Assembly: GCF_965229315.1 (NCBI RefSeq)
Contig: NZ_CBDDJA010000001.1
Location: 1 to 64,000, forward strand
Source of the DNA: Pelomonas sp965229315
GTDB taxonomy: Bacteria; Pseudomonadota; Gammaproteobacteria; Burkholderiales; Burkholderiaceae_C
Direction: 5' to 3'
Length of the DNA: 64,000 bases
This document shows positions 9,235 through 17,559 of the stretch, in pieces (position 1 is the first letter of the stretch; the number at the start of each line of letters is the position of its first letter). The notes under the pieces were generated by a model that ran no database searches, was not told the origin of the DNA, and was given only the letters and a program-made list of their open reading frames with translations. Made by a program: the position numbers and the translations under genes.

Positions 9235-9624
9235 ATGCCCCAGCATTGCTGCACCGGCGCGATGATGACCTGCCCCTTCGGGGTGGCGCCCAGCACGCTG
9301 AACGTGCTGCCGAAGAACAAGATGCTGACCAGCAACATGGCGGCGGCCAACATCATGGACAACATCCCGATGGTGAACATCCCGCCCTTCGGCATGTGCA
9401 GCAGCCCGTCCAACCCGACGGTGGCCGCCGCCACCGCCGCGGCGCTGGGCGTGCTCACGCCCATGCCGTGCGTGCCCGTGTTCCCCGCACCGTGGGCGCC
9501 CGGCACGCCCACCGTCATGCTGGGCAACATGCCCGTGCTCAACAACACCTCGACGCTGAACTGCGCCTATGGCGGCGTCATCACCTTCAGCATGCCGGGG
9601 CAGATGACCGAAATGACGCCCTGA
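9235..9624 (+). CDS. PAAR-like (DUF4280-type) T6SS spike-tip protein
   Basis: The 129-residue protein begins MPQHCCTGAMMTCPFG and contains PMVNIPPFGMCSS, PMPCVPV, WAPGTPTVMLGNMPVLNN and LNCAYGGVI, the pattern of DUF4280/PAAR-like proteins, with the repeated cysteines expected of a metal-stabilised cone. Such proteins cap the VgrG trimer and couple effectors to it. There is no C-terminal extension, so it is a stand-alone tip rather than an evolved effector. It follows pppA by 12 bases. The VgrG it would sit on is not in the window. Confidence 0.9.
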   Translation: MPQHCCTGAMMTCPFGVAPSTLNVLPKNKMLTSNMAAANIMDNIPMVNIPPFGMCSSPSNPTVAAATAAALGVLTPMPCVPVFPAPWAPGTPTVMLGNMPVLNNTSTLNCAYGGVITFSMPGQMTEMTP

Positions 9625-9639
9625 CCCGGAAGGCAAGAA

Positions 9640-9703
9640 GTCGCCACTCGGGGATCCAGCCAGGCTTGCGCGCGTTCAGCGCCGCAAGACCGGGCAAGGG
9701 GCT
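9640..9703 (+). repeat. Dispersed intergenic repeat, partial copy D
   Basis: The stretch ending GACCGGGCAAGGGGCTTCAG matches the 3' half of the spacer repeat at 36590-36629 (GCGTTCAGCG, then GACCGGACGAGGGGCTTCAG). It lies between two convergent genes. Confidence 0.6.
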
Positions 9704-10261
9704 TCAGTTCCTGCCGATCTCCACGCGACGGTTCTCGTCGGCATTCGGCTTGGCGGCGTTCTTGGGGTCGCTGGCGCCCACGCCCTCGACCACCAACAGC
9801 GCCGGATCGGCGCCCTTGCTGACGAGGTAGTTGCGCACCGACTCGGCGCGCTTGACGGACAGCGCCTGGTTGGCCGCCGGTGTGCCGGAGGCGTCGGCAT
9901 GGCCGATGACGCGCACCTTGCGGTCGCTGCTCTTCTTCGTCTTGAGCACGTCGGCAAAGACGTCGAGCTGGCGCTTGAGCACCGGCGGCAGTTCGGCCGA
10001 ACCCACCTTGAAGGCCGTGGCCGGCAGCGAGTACTTGAGGGCCGGCTTGAAGCCCATGCACTTGAAGCCCGAGGCTTCGAGTTCCTTGCACTTGTCGTCG
10101 GGGAACAAGCCTTCGGCGATGGCTTCGGCCGTGGGCACCGTCTTGCCCAGGTCGATGGCTTCGGGGGCTGAGGCGGCGGGGTCAGGCGTCTGCGCGGCCA
10201 CCCAGGAATTCAGGGCAAGCCCGCACAATGACAGGGCGACAAGGGAGCGAAGCTGCTTCAT
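9704..10261 (-). CDS. OmpA-family peptidoglycan-binding protein
   Basis: The start at 10261 is chosen because it gives a clean signal peptide (MKQLRSLVALSLCGLALN, cleavage near VAAQ); the frame is open further upstream but that part is not coding-like. The 185-residue protein ends in an OmpA-like domain with GHADASGTPAANQALSVKRA and NRRVEIGRN. It should be periplasmic or outer-membrane associated and bind peptidoglycan. It is the only cluster gene on the minus strand and diverges from tssK. TssL here already has its own OmpA domain, so this may be a second anchor or a housekeeping protein. Confidence 0.85.
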   Translation of the reverse strand: MKQLRSLVALSLCGLALNSWVAAQTPDPAASAPEAIDLGKTVPTAEAIAEGLFPDDKCKELEASGFKCMGFKPALKYSLPATAFKVGSAELPPVLKRQLDVFADVLKTKKSSDRKVRVIGHADASGTPAANQALSVKRAESVRNYLVSKGADPALLVVEGVGASDPKNAAKPNADENRRVEIGRN

Positions 10262-10300
10262 GACGGGCACTCGGGTCGGCGGATGAGTCAATCGCTCGTT

Positions 10301-10365
10301 GAGTGACCGCCAGCGCCGAATGGTTCCCGACGGGACCGGGAACCAAGCCGGGGTCGCAGTCACTC
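10301..10365. promoter_or_regulatory. Nested palindrome in the divergent ompA-tssK intergenic region
   Basis: Two perfect inverted repeats share one centre at 10333: an outer GAGTGAC/GTCACTC pair (10301-10307 and 10359-10365) and an inner GGTTCCCG/CGGGAACC pair (10322-10329 and 10337-10344), with equal 14-base arms between them. The site lies 40 bases from the ompA start and 80 bases from the tssK start, where an operator for both genes would be expected; a cruciform or leader hairpin is the alternative. Confidence 0.5.
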
Positions 10366-10445
10366 ACTGTCTGATCGCACGCCGCCAAGGCTGCTCCCTG
10401 TCCGTTTTGCTTTGCTCCCTTCGTTCCCATGAGGCAATCCCATCC

Positions 10446-11783
10446 ATGACCTGGCGTGACCGAGTGATCTGGACGGAGGGCATGTTCCTCCAGCCGCAGC
10501 ACTTCCAGCAACATGACCGCCACTGGGAACACCAGTGGCGCCAGCGCCTGCAGCAGGCCGTGGCCTATGGCTGGGGCTTCGCGGCGCTGAGCCTGGACGA
10601 GGCCTCGCTGACACTGGGCAAGGTGGCGCTGGCCTCCGCGCAAGGCCTGCTGCCCGACGGCACCGCCTTCGCCGCGCCCGGCAGCGACGCGACGCCCGCC
10701 GCGCTGGACATCCCGGCCGACGCCCGCAACGAGATCGTCGTGCTGGCCGTCACGCTGCAGCGCCCGGGCGTCGTCGAGACCGATGCTGAGGCCGCCGCCA
10801 GCGCCATGGGCGCGCGCTTCGTGACCGCCGAGGTCAACGTGGGCGACAGCAACTCGCAGGTCGACCGCGACGCCGCGCTGCAGGTCGGCCGCCTGAACCT
10901 GCGCCTGATGCTGCAGCGCGACGCCGGCGAGGGCTTCGCGACGCTGGGCGTGGCCCGCGTCGTCGAGCGCCGCGCCGACAACCGCATCGTGCTGGACCCG
11001 GCCTACGTGCCGCCGCTGCTGCACGCGCCCGCCCACCCCGTGCTGGACGGCTATGTGCGCGAGCTGTGCGGCCTGCTGAACCAGCGTGGCGAGGCGCTCG
11101 CCGCCCGGCTGGCAGCACCGGGGCGCGGCGGCGTGGGAGAGATCGCAGACTTCCTGCTGCTGGAGGCCGTCAACCGCAACCAGGCGCTGTTCAACCACCT
11201 GCGCGCCGTGTCGCTGCTGCACCCGGAGCGGCTGTACAGCACCTGCCTGTCGCTGGCCGGCGACCTCGCCACCTTCCGCGACAGCCGCCGTCCGTCGGCC
11301 TATGCCGACTACGTGCACGACGACCTCGCCGCCACGTTCAAGCCCGTCATCGACGACCTGCGCCAGTCGCTGTCCATGGTGATGGAGCAGACCGCCATCC
11401 CCATCGAGCTGCAGGACCGCGCCTACGGCATCCGCGTGGCCCTCATTCCCGACGTGCAATTGCAGCGGGCGGCCACCTTCGTGCTGGCCGTCTCGGCGCA
11501 GCTGCCCGGCGACGCGCTGCGCGCCCGCTTCCCCACGCAGGTCAAGATCGGCCCGGTCGAGCGCATCCGCGATCTCGTCAACCTGCAGCTGCCCGGCGTC
11601 ACGCTGCGCCCGCTGCCGGTGGCGCCGCGCCAGATCCCGTACCACGCGGGCCACAACTACTTCGAACTCGAAACGCGCGGCAACGACCTGTGGAAGCAGC
11701 TCGAAACCTCGGGCGGCCTCGCCATGCACATCGCCGGCGAATTCCCGGGGCTCGAACTCGAGTTCTGGGCCATCCGCGCCTGA
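10446..11783 (+). CDS. tssK: T6SS baseplate subunit TssK
   Basis: The ATG at 10446 follows GAGG and gives a 445-residue protein opening with the TssK signature (VIWTEGMFLQPQHFQQHDR); the open frame upstream is not family-like. The remainder shows the family layout, including LVNLQLPGVTLRPLP, HAGHNYFELE and the ending LELEFWAIRA. TssK trimers link the TssFG baseplate wedges to the TssJLM membrane complex. It opens a run of tssK-tssL-tssM with short spacers, matching the order in many proteobacterial clusters. The wedge genes tssE, tssF and tssG are not in the window. Confidence 0.95.
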   Translation: MTWRDRVIWTEGMFLQPQHFQQHDRHWEHQWRQRLQQAVAYGWGFAALSLDEASLTLGKVALASAQGLLPDGTAFAAPGSDATPAALDIPADARNEIVVLAVTLQRPGVVETDAEAAASAMGARFVTAEVNVGDSNSQVDRDAALQVGRLNLRLMLQRDAGEGFATLGVARVVERRADNRIVLDPAYVPPLLHAPAHPVLDGYVRELCGLLNQRGEALAARLAAPGRGGVGEIADFLLLEAVNRNQALFNHLRAVSLLHPERLYSTCLSLAGDLATFRDSRRPSAYADYVHDDLAATFKPVIDDLRQSLSMVMEQTAIPIELQDRAYGIRVALIPDVQLQRAATFVLAVSAQLPGDALRARFPTQVKIGPVERIRDLVNLQLPGVTLRPLPVAPRQIPYHAGHNYFELETRGNDLWKQLETSGGLAMHIAGEFPGLELEFWAIRA

Positions 11784-11814
11784 CGCGCCCGACCCCACCT
11801 GACCGGTCCGCCCC

Positions 11815-13164
11815 ATGAGCGATCCCAACAACGACGATCCCTTCGCCGCCTTCGGGCAGGACCGCACGGTCATCAAGCCCAGCGCCGGCCGCCCCGCCGC
11901 GGCAGGCCAGCCCCAGCCCGGCGCGCGGCCGGCGGGGATGCCTGCCGGCCAGGCGCCCGCGGGCCTGCCCGCCGGCCCTGCCGGCAAGGAAGCGCCGATG
12001 GCGCTGGACGCGCTGACGACCGCCAGCATGAACCCGCTGGTGGCTGCCGCGATGCCGCTGCTGTCGGCCGCGCCGCGCATCCGGCACAGCGCCCAGCATC
12101 CCAACCCGGCCGGACTGAAGGAGGCACTGGCCGAAGGCATCCGCGCCTTCGAAGCCAAGGCCCGTGCCGAGGGGCTGCCCAACGAGCAAGTCGTCGCCGG
12201 CCGCTACATCCTGTGCACGCTGCTGGACGAATCCGCCGCCAGCACGCCCTGGGGCGGCTCCGGCGCCTGGGCCGCGCAGAGCCTGCTGGTGCAGTTCCAC
12301 AACGAGTCCTGGGGCGGCGAGAAGGTCTTCGCGCTGATGGCCAAGCTGGCCGAGAACGTGCCGGCCAACCGCAACCTGCTGGAGCTGCTGTACGTCTGCC
12401 TGGCCTTCGGCTTCGAGGGCCGCTACCGCGTCATGGACAACGGCCGCGCCCAGCTCGACGGCGTACGCGCTCGCCTGGCGCAGATGCTGCGTCAGGGCAG
12501 CAACCCCGACCCGGCGCTGTCGCCGCGCTGGCAGGGCGCTTCGGCCCAAGAGCGGGGCCTGCGCCAGCGCCTGCCGCTGTGGGTGGTCACGGCCGCTGTC
12601 GCGCTGCTGCTGATGACCGTCTACATGGTGCTGCGCTTCAGCATCAACGGTGCGTCGGACAACGGCTTCGCGGCGCTGCGCGGCTTCGACGTGAAGACCG
12701 CCGCCGTCGCCGCACCCACGCCCCCGCCGGCCGCGCCGCGCCTGGCCGGGCTGCTGGACCTGGACATCAAGGCCGGCCTCATCCAGGTCAATGACCTGGC
12801 CGACAAGTCCGTCGTCATCATCAAGGGCGACGGGCTGTTCAACCCCGGCAGCGCCGAGGTGTCGTCCGAGCTGCGCCCGCTGGTGCTGCGCATCGGCGAG
12901 GCCATGCAGCGGCTGAAGGGCTCGGTGCTCGTCACCGGCCATACCGACAACCAGCCCATCCGCTCGCTGCGCTTCCCGTCCAACTGGCATCTGTCGCAGG
13001 CCCGCGCCGAGGCCTTCCGCAACCTGCTGGCCGAGCGCGTGGAGATCGGCCGCGTGCGTGCCGAAGGCCGCGCCGACGCCGAGGCCGTGGCCGACAACGC
13101 CACGCCCGCCGGACGCGCCAGGAACCGCCGCGTCGAGGTGACGCTGATGGTGCAGGACCGCTGA
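11815..13164 (+). CDS. tssL: T6SS membrane-complex protein TssL (DotU/IcmH) with OmpA domain
   Basis: The 449-residue protein has a Pro/Gly-rich N-terminal tail (to ~60), a cytoplasmic DotU helical domain (~70-245, with YILCTLLDESA, LLVQFHNESWGGEK and LAFGFEGRYR), one transmembrane helix (~254-274), and a periplasmic OmpA-like domain (~335-449, TGHTDNQPI, SNWHLSQARA, RNRRVEV). It bridges TssM and TssK at the inner membrane; the OmpA part makes it the peptidoglycan-binding, long form of TssL. It is followed by tssM after five bases. Confidence 0.95.
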   Translation: MSDPNNDDPFAAFGQDRTVIKPSAGRPAAAGQPQPGARPAGMPAGQAPAGLPAGPAGKEAPMALDALTTASMNPLVAAAMPLLSAAPRIRHSAQHPNPAGLKEALAEGIRAFEAKARAEGLPNEQVVAGRYILCTLLDESAASTPWGGSGAWAAQSLLVQFHNESWGGEKVFALMAKLAENVPANRNLLELLYVCLAFGFEGRYRVMDNGRAQLDGVRARLAQMLRQGSNPDPALSPRWQGASAQERGLRQRLPLWVVTAAVALLLMTVYMVLRFSINGASDNGFAALRGFDVKTAAVAAPTPPPAAPRLAGLLDLDIKAGLIQVNDLADKSVVIIKGDGLFNPGSAEVSSELRPLVLRIGEAMQRLKGSVLVTGHTDNQPIRSLRFPSNWHLSQARAEAFRNLLAERVEIGRVRAEGRADAEAVADNATPAGRARNRRVEVTLMVQDR

Positions 13165-13169
13165 TCATC

Positions 13170-16100
13170 ATGAAGAAATTCCTGTCCATCCTCTTCCACC
13201 CGATCACGCTCGCCGTGTTCGGCCTGCTGGTGATCTCGGCGCTGGTCTGGTGGGTCGGCCCGCTGATCGCGTTCGGCGAATGGCGTCCGCTGGACACCAG
13301 CCTCTCGCGCTGGATCGCGCTGGCCGTCGTCTGGCTGCTGGGCGTCCTGCGCCTGGCATGGGTGCTGGTGCGCCGGCGCCGCATCAACGCCGCGCTCGTC
13401 AAGGGCATGGGTGCCGGCCCGTCGGCCGCCGCCAAGGAAGACGCGGTGCTGCAGGAGCGCTTCTCGCAGGCCATCGGCCTGTTGAAGAAGTCCCCGGGCG
13501 CGAAAAAGGGCTTGTTCAGCGGCGGCACGTCGCTGTACGAGCTGCCCTGGTACGTCTTCGTCGGCGCGCCGGGCTCGGGCAAGACGACGGCGCTGCTGAA
13601 CGCCGGGCTGAACTTCCCGCTGGCCGACAAGCTGGGGCAGGCCAGCGTGCGCGGCGTGGGTGGTACGCGCAACTGCGAATGGTGGTTCAGCGACGAGGCC
13701 GTGCTCATCGACACCGCCGGCCGCTACGCCACGCAGGACTCCGACAAGGAGACCGACGCGGCCGCGTGGGACACCTTCCTCGGCCTGCTGCGCAAGGCCC
13801 GCCCGCGCCGGCCCATCAACGGCGTGCTGCTGACGGTGAGCATCCAGGACCTGCTGGCCCTGCCGCCCGACCAGCGCAAGGAGCAGGCGTCGCGCGTGCG
13901 CGGCCGCATGCAGGAGCTGCAGCAGCGCCTGGGCGTGCGCGCGCCGGTCTACGTGATGGTCACCAAGTGCGACCTGCTGGCCGGTTTCAACGAGACCTTC
14001 GGCCCCATGGGCAAGGAGGAGCGCGACCAGGTCTTCGGCTTCACGTTCCCGCTGGCGGCGCAGCCGGGCGAGGAGGTCATGACCAACTTCGGCAGCGAGT
14101 TCGCCTCGCTGGAGAAGCGCCTGCGCGAGCGCCTCATCGAGCGCATGGAGGCCGAGAGCGATCCGCTCAAGCGCGCCGTCATCTTCGCCTTCCCGCAGCA
14201 GTTCGGCGGGCTGCGCGGCCTGCTGGGTGGCTACCTGGAGACCGTGTTCGGCGGCGGTGGCGCGCTGGACGAAGCCCCGCGCCTGCGCGGTGTCTACTTC
14301 ACCAGCGGTACGCAGGAAGGCACGCCCATCGACCGCGTGCTGGGCGCGCTGGCGCGCACCTTCGGCGTCGAACGCCGCCTCACGCCGCCAGCCGCGGCCA
14401 AGGGCAAGAGCTACTTCCTGCACCACCTGCTGCGCAAGGTGGTGTTCGCCGAACAGGGCCTGGTGGGCCACAACGCCCAGGTCGAGCGCCGCCAGGCGCG
14501 CTGGCGCCTGGCGGGCCTGGCCGCGCTGGGCCTGGTCACGGTGACGCTGCTGGTCGGCTGGGGCTTCAGCTACTTCGGCAACCAGCGCTACATCGCCGAC
14601 ATCGAGGCCAAGCTGCCGGCGCTGAAGGACACCGTCGCCGCGCTGCCGCCCACCAGCGGCAGCGACCCGTCCGCGCTGCCCGAGGCGCTGGCCGCCATCC
14701 GCGATGCCGCCCAGCCGCCGGGCTTCGCGCTGAACAACCCGCCGCTGTCGCTGGGCTTCGGCCTGTTCCAGGGCGACAAGCTGGACGCCGGCGCGCAGGT
14801 CTCCTACCACCGGCTGCTGCAGCGGGCACTCGCCCCGCGCGTGGCGGCCCGGCTGGAGGAGCGGCTGCGCACCGCCAACCGCGACAACCTGGAGTTCGCC
14901 TACGAGTCGCTGAAGGCCTACCTGATGCTCTACACGCCGGAGCACCTGGACGCGCCGGGGCTGCAGGCCTGGGTGGGGCTGGACTGGGACGCCAACCTGG
15001 AAGGCAGCCTGGGCGCCGAGAAGGTCGCGCTGCTGAAGAACCACCTGGACGCGCTGCTGTCGCGCGGCGCCTTCGAGGTAGCGCAGCCGATGGACAAGAC
15101 GCTGGTGGCCAGCGTGCGCGAGATGCTGGGCGCCTACCCGCTGGAGTACCGCATCTTCAGCCGGCTGCGCCGCGCGCAGATCGACGGCGACCTGCCGCCC
15201 TTCACCGTCGCCGCGGCCGCCGGCCCGCAAAGCCCCAACGTGTTCGTGCGCGCCAGCGGCCAGCCGCTGACACAGGGCATCCCGGGCATGTTCACCAAGG
15301 ACGGCTACAAGAAGGCCTTCCAGACCTCGGTGGACCGCACCGCCAAGCAGCTCGCCGAGGAAGAGGCCTGGGTGCTGGGCACCAACCCCGCCACGGCCAA
15401 GCGCCAGGCGGCCGACAAAACGCTGGTGGAGCGTGTGCGGCGCCTGTACCTGGAGGAGTACGTCAAGGTCTGGGACGCCTACCTCGCCGACGTGCGCCTC
15501 GTGAAGCTCACCGGGCTGGACCGCGGCATCGCCGTGTCGCGCCTGCTGTCGGCGGTGGACTCGCCGCTGGCCGCCTTCCTGCGCGCCGCGTCCAGGGAGA
15601 CCACGCTGATCGACCCGGTCAGCAACGACAACACGATCAACAAGGAACTGAACAAGCGCACCGACGACGCCGTGTTCGCCAAGGGCGGCGAGCTGGCCCG
15701 CCTGGCCGGCAACCAGGCCCGTGCGCCGGCGTCCCTCTCGCGTGACGGCCCGCTGGAGAAGATCGTCGACGACCACTTCGCCTCGCTGCGCCGCCTGGTG
15801 ACCGGCACGCCGCCGCCGCTGGACGATGTGATGAAGATGTTCAACGAGGTCTACGTGCAGCTCAGCGCCGTGCAGGAGGCGCTGAAGAGCAAGTCGCCGC
15901 CTCCGGCCGGTGGCGGCGGCGGCAAGCTCAAGGCCGCGGCCGGCCAGCAGCCCGAGCCGCTGCGCGGCGCGCTGGAGACGCTGGCCGACGCGGCCGACAA
16001 CCAGAGCCGGCTGGTGGAACGTCAGAGCCTGACCGGCGAGCTGCAGCCCGTCAGCGAGTTCTGTGCGAGGGCCATCGCGGGCCGCTATCCGGTGGCGCAA

Positions 16101-16715
16101 GGCTCCAAGGTGGACGTGCTGCCCGAGGACTTCGGCCAGTTCTTCGCGCCCGGCGGCGTGATGGACGACTTCTTCACCCGCAAGCTCAGCGCCCTGGTCG
16201 ACGTGGGCACCAACCCGTGGAGCTTCCGGCCCACGGGCGACGGCACCAAGCCGGTGTCGCCCGCCGCGCTGGCCGACTTCCAGCGCGCCACCCGCGTGCG
16301 CGAAGTCTTCTTCCGCGGCGGCGGCAAGGCGCCGGCCTTCCGCGTCGACGTGCGGGCGCTGGAGCTGAGCGACGGGCTGAAGGAGCTGACGCTGGACATC
16401 GACGGCCAGGTCAGCAAATTCACGCCGGGCAGCAACCAGGTCGTCAGCCTGCAGTGGCCTGGTGCGCGGCTGAGCTCGCAGATCAAGCTGACCGGCCAGC
16501 CGGGCGGCACGCCCATCACCTTCGACGGCCCGTGGGCGCTGTTCCGGCTGTTCGACCGCTTCGAGGTGCAGGGCTCGCCGCAGCAGCCCGAGCGCTTCAT
16601 CGTCGTCATGAACCTGGACGGCCACCGCGCCCGCCTGGAAGTGACGGCCAGCAGCGTGTTCAACCCCTTCCGGCTGCGCGAGCTGCAGCAGTTCCGCTGC
16701 CCGGGGGCGCTGTGA
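13170..16715 (+). CDS. tssM: T6SS membrane-complex protein TssM (IcmF)
   Basis: The 1181-residue protein has two N-terminal membrane helices (about 12-34 and 47-67), a cytoplasmic GTPase-like domain with Walker A GAPGSGKTT (132-140) and Walker B VLIDTAGRY (near 178-186), a third membrane helix (about 450-467), and a large periplasmic part ending in the TssM C-terminal beta domain (TFDGPWALFRLFDRFE). Length and order are those of full IcmF proteins. It forms the trans-envelope channel with TssL and the lipoprotein TssJ, which is not in the window. The nucleotide-binding motif is intact. Confidence 0.95.
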   Translation: MKKFLSILFHPITLAVFGLLVISALVWWVGPLIAFGEWRPLDTSLSRWIALAVVWLLGVLRLAWVLVRRRRINAALVKGMGAGPSAAAKEDAVLQERFSQAIGLLKKSPGAKKGLFSGGTSLYELPWYVFVGAPGSGKTTALLNAGLNFPLADKLGQASVRGVGGTRNCEWWFSDEAVLIDTAGRYATQDSDKETDAAAWDTFLGLLRKARPRRPINGVLLTVSIQDLLALPPDQRKEQASRVRGRMQELQQRLGVRAPVYVMVTKCDLLAGFNETFGPMGKEERDQVFGFTFPLAAQPGEEVMTNFGSEFASLEKRLRERLIERMEAESDPLKRAVIFAFPQQFGGLRGLLGGYLETVFGGGGALDEAPRLRGVYFTSGTQEGTPIDRVLGALARTFGVERRLTPPAAAKGKSYFLHHLLRKVVFAEQGLVGHNAQVERRQARWRLAGLAALGLVTVTLLVGWGFSYFGNQRYIADIEAKLPALKDTVAALPPTSGSDPSALPEALAAIRDAAQPPGFALNNPPLSLGFGLFQGDKLDAGAQVSYHRLLQRALAPRVAARLEERLRTANRDNLEFAYESLKAYLMLYTPEHLDAPGLQAWVGLDWDANLEGSLGAEKVALLKNHLDALLSRGAFEVAQPMDKTLVASVREMLGAYPLEYRIFSRLRRAQIDGDLPPFTVAAAAGPQSPNVFVRASGQPLTQGIPGMFTKDGYKKAFQTSVDRTAKQLAEEEAWVLGTNPATAKRQAADKTLVERVRRLYLEEYVKVWDAYLADVRLVKLTGLDRGIAVSRLLSAVDSPLAAFLRAASRETTLIDPVSNDNTINKELNKRTDDAVFAKGGELARLAGNQARAPASLSRDGPLEKIVDDHFASLRRLVTGTPPPLDDVMKMFNEVYVQLSAVQEALKSKSPPPAGGGGGKLKAAAGQQPEPLRGALETLADAADNQSRLVERQSLTGELQPVSEFCARAIAGRYPVAQGSKVDVLPEDFGQFFAPGGVMDDFFTRKLSALVDVGTNPWSFRPTGDGTKPVSPAALADFQRATRVREVFFRGGGKAPAFRVDVRALELSDGLKELTLDIDGQVSKFTPGSNQVVSLQWPGARLSSQIKLTGQPGGTPITFDGPWALFRLFDRFEVQGSPQQPERFIVVMNLDGHRARLEVTASSVFNPFRLRELQQFRCPGAL

Positions 16716-16724
16716 TGCCGTCGC

Positions 16725-16938
16725 CCGTGTTTGCGCGGGCCGAGCGCTGGGCCGCTCCCGAGCCGGCCCGTCTGGCGATGTGCTGGCGGCTCGAAGCCAC
16801 CAGCATCGCCGTCCCCTCGGGGGCTGAGGCCGGACACGGCAAGTCCTGTGGACTTGTCGTGCCTGCCGAAGGGCAGCGGCTCTGTCCGCTGCGCGGTCTG
16901 CAAGACCGACCGGCGTACCCACCGGGCGAGGGGCTCAC
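16725..16938 (+). repeat. Dispersed intergenic repeat, copy B
   Basis: Immediately after tssM the sequence GGGCCGAGCGCTGGGCCGCT, then GAGCCGGCCCG, CTGGCGATG and CCCTCGGGGG recurs almost base for base in the spacer at 36483 and, inverted, at 5629-5752. The whole tssM-tagF spacer is made of this element plus GC-rich dyads; I see no gene in it. Confidence 0.7.
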
Positions 16939-17547
16939 ATGATTGCGGGGTGGTACGGCAAGCTGCCGGCTCTCGGCGACTTCGCGTCTCGCCGCCTGGC
17001 ACCGGAGTGGATCGCGCAATGGGATGGCTGGCTCGCCGCCGGCCTGCACCAGTTGCGCGAGGCCGCGCCCGACACCTGGCTGGACGACTACCTCGCCAGT
17101 CCCGCCTGGCGCTTCGCGCTGCTGCCGGGGTCCTTGCCCGATGGCTCGGGGGACGGGCTGCGCGTGGGCGTGCTGGTGCCGTCGGTGGACCGCGTGGGCC
17201 GCTACTTCCCGCTCGTCGTCGTCAGCGCCCCGCTGCCCCGGCCGGCCGACGGCGTGCACGTCGCGGCGCTGTGGCAGTGGGCCGGCCAGATCGAGGAGAT
17301 CGCCGTCCAGGCCCTGCAGGATGACTGGAGCGCCGAGGCGCTGGACGCGGCGCTCGCCGGCATCCAGCCCCCCGCCGCGCAGCCGCCGGCCACGGCCGTC
17401 CCCGCGGCCCTGACCACGCTCATCAGCCAGGCCGCCTGGGACGGCCTGCAGGGCTGCAGCCTGTGGCTGCATGCCGGCAGCGGCCCCAGCGTGCAGCCGG
17501 CCCTGCCCCAGGGCGCTGCATTCGCCGCGCTCTTTCGACCGAACTGA
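16939..17547 (+). CDS. tagF: T6SS-associated protein TagF
   Basis: The 202-residue protein begins MIAGWYGKLPALGDFASRRL, the TagF signature, followed by WIAQWDGWLAAGL and DRVGRYFPLVVV. TagF proteins act as post-translational repressors of T6SS firing, in some systems alongside or instead of the PpkA/PppA switch. Here it accompanies TagH and PppA, so both control layers are encoded close together. The ATG follows GAGGGG; it ends 12 bases before the next gene. It is the plain TagF domain, not a TagF-PppA fusion. Confidence 0.92.
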   Translation: MIAGWYGKLPALGDFASRRLAPEWIAQWDGWLAAGLHQLREAAPDTWLDDYLASPAWRFALLPGSLPDGSGDGLRVGVLVPSVDRVGRYFPLVVVSAPLPRPADGVHVAALWQWAGQIEEIAVQALQDDWSAEALDAALAGIQPPAAQPPATAVPAALTTLISQAAWDGLQGCSLWLHAGSGPSVQPALPQGAAFAALFRPN

Positions 17548-17559
17548 GGATTTCGCACC

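Noticed and set aside
8932..9548. Minus-strand open frame across pppA and the PAAR-like gene
   Set aside because: It is antisense to two conserved proteins with matching motifs and ribosome sites.
12621..16922. Minus-strand open frame of about 1433 codons opposite tssM
   Set aside because: Its translation is Arg/Ala/Gln-rich antisense of a well-conserved TssM with all expected motifs.
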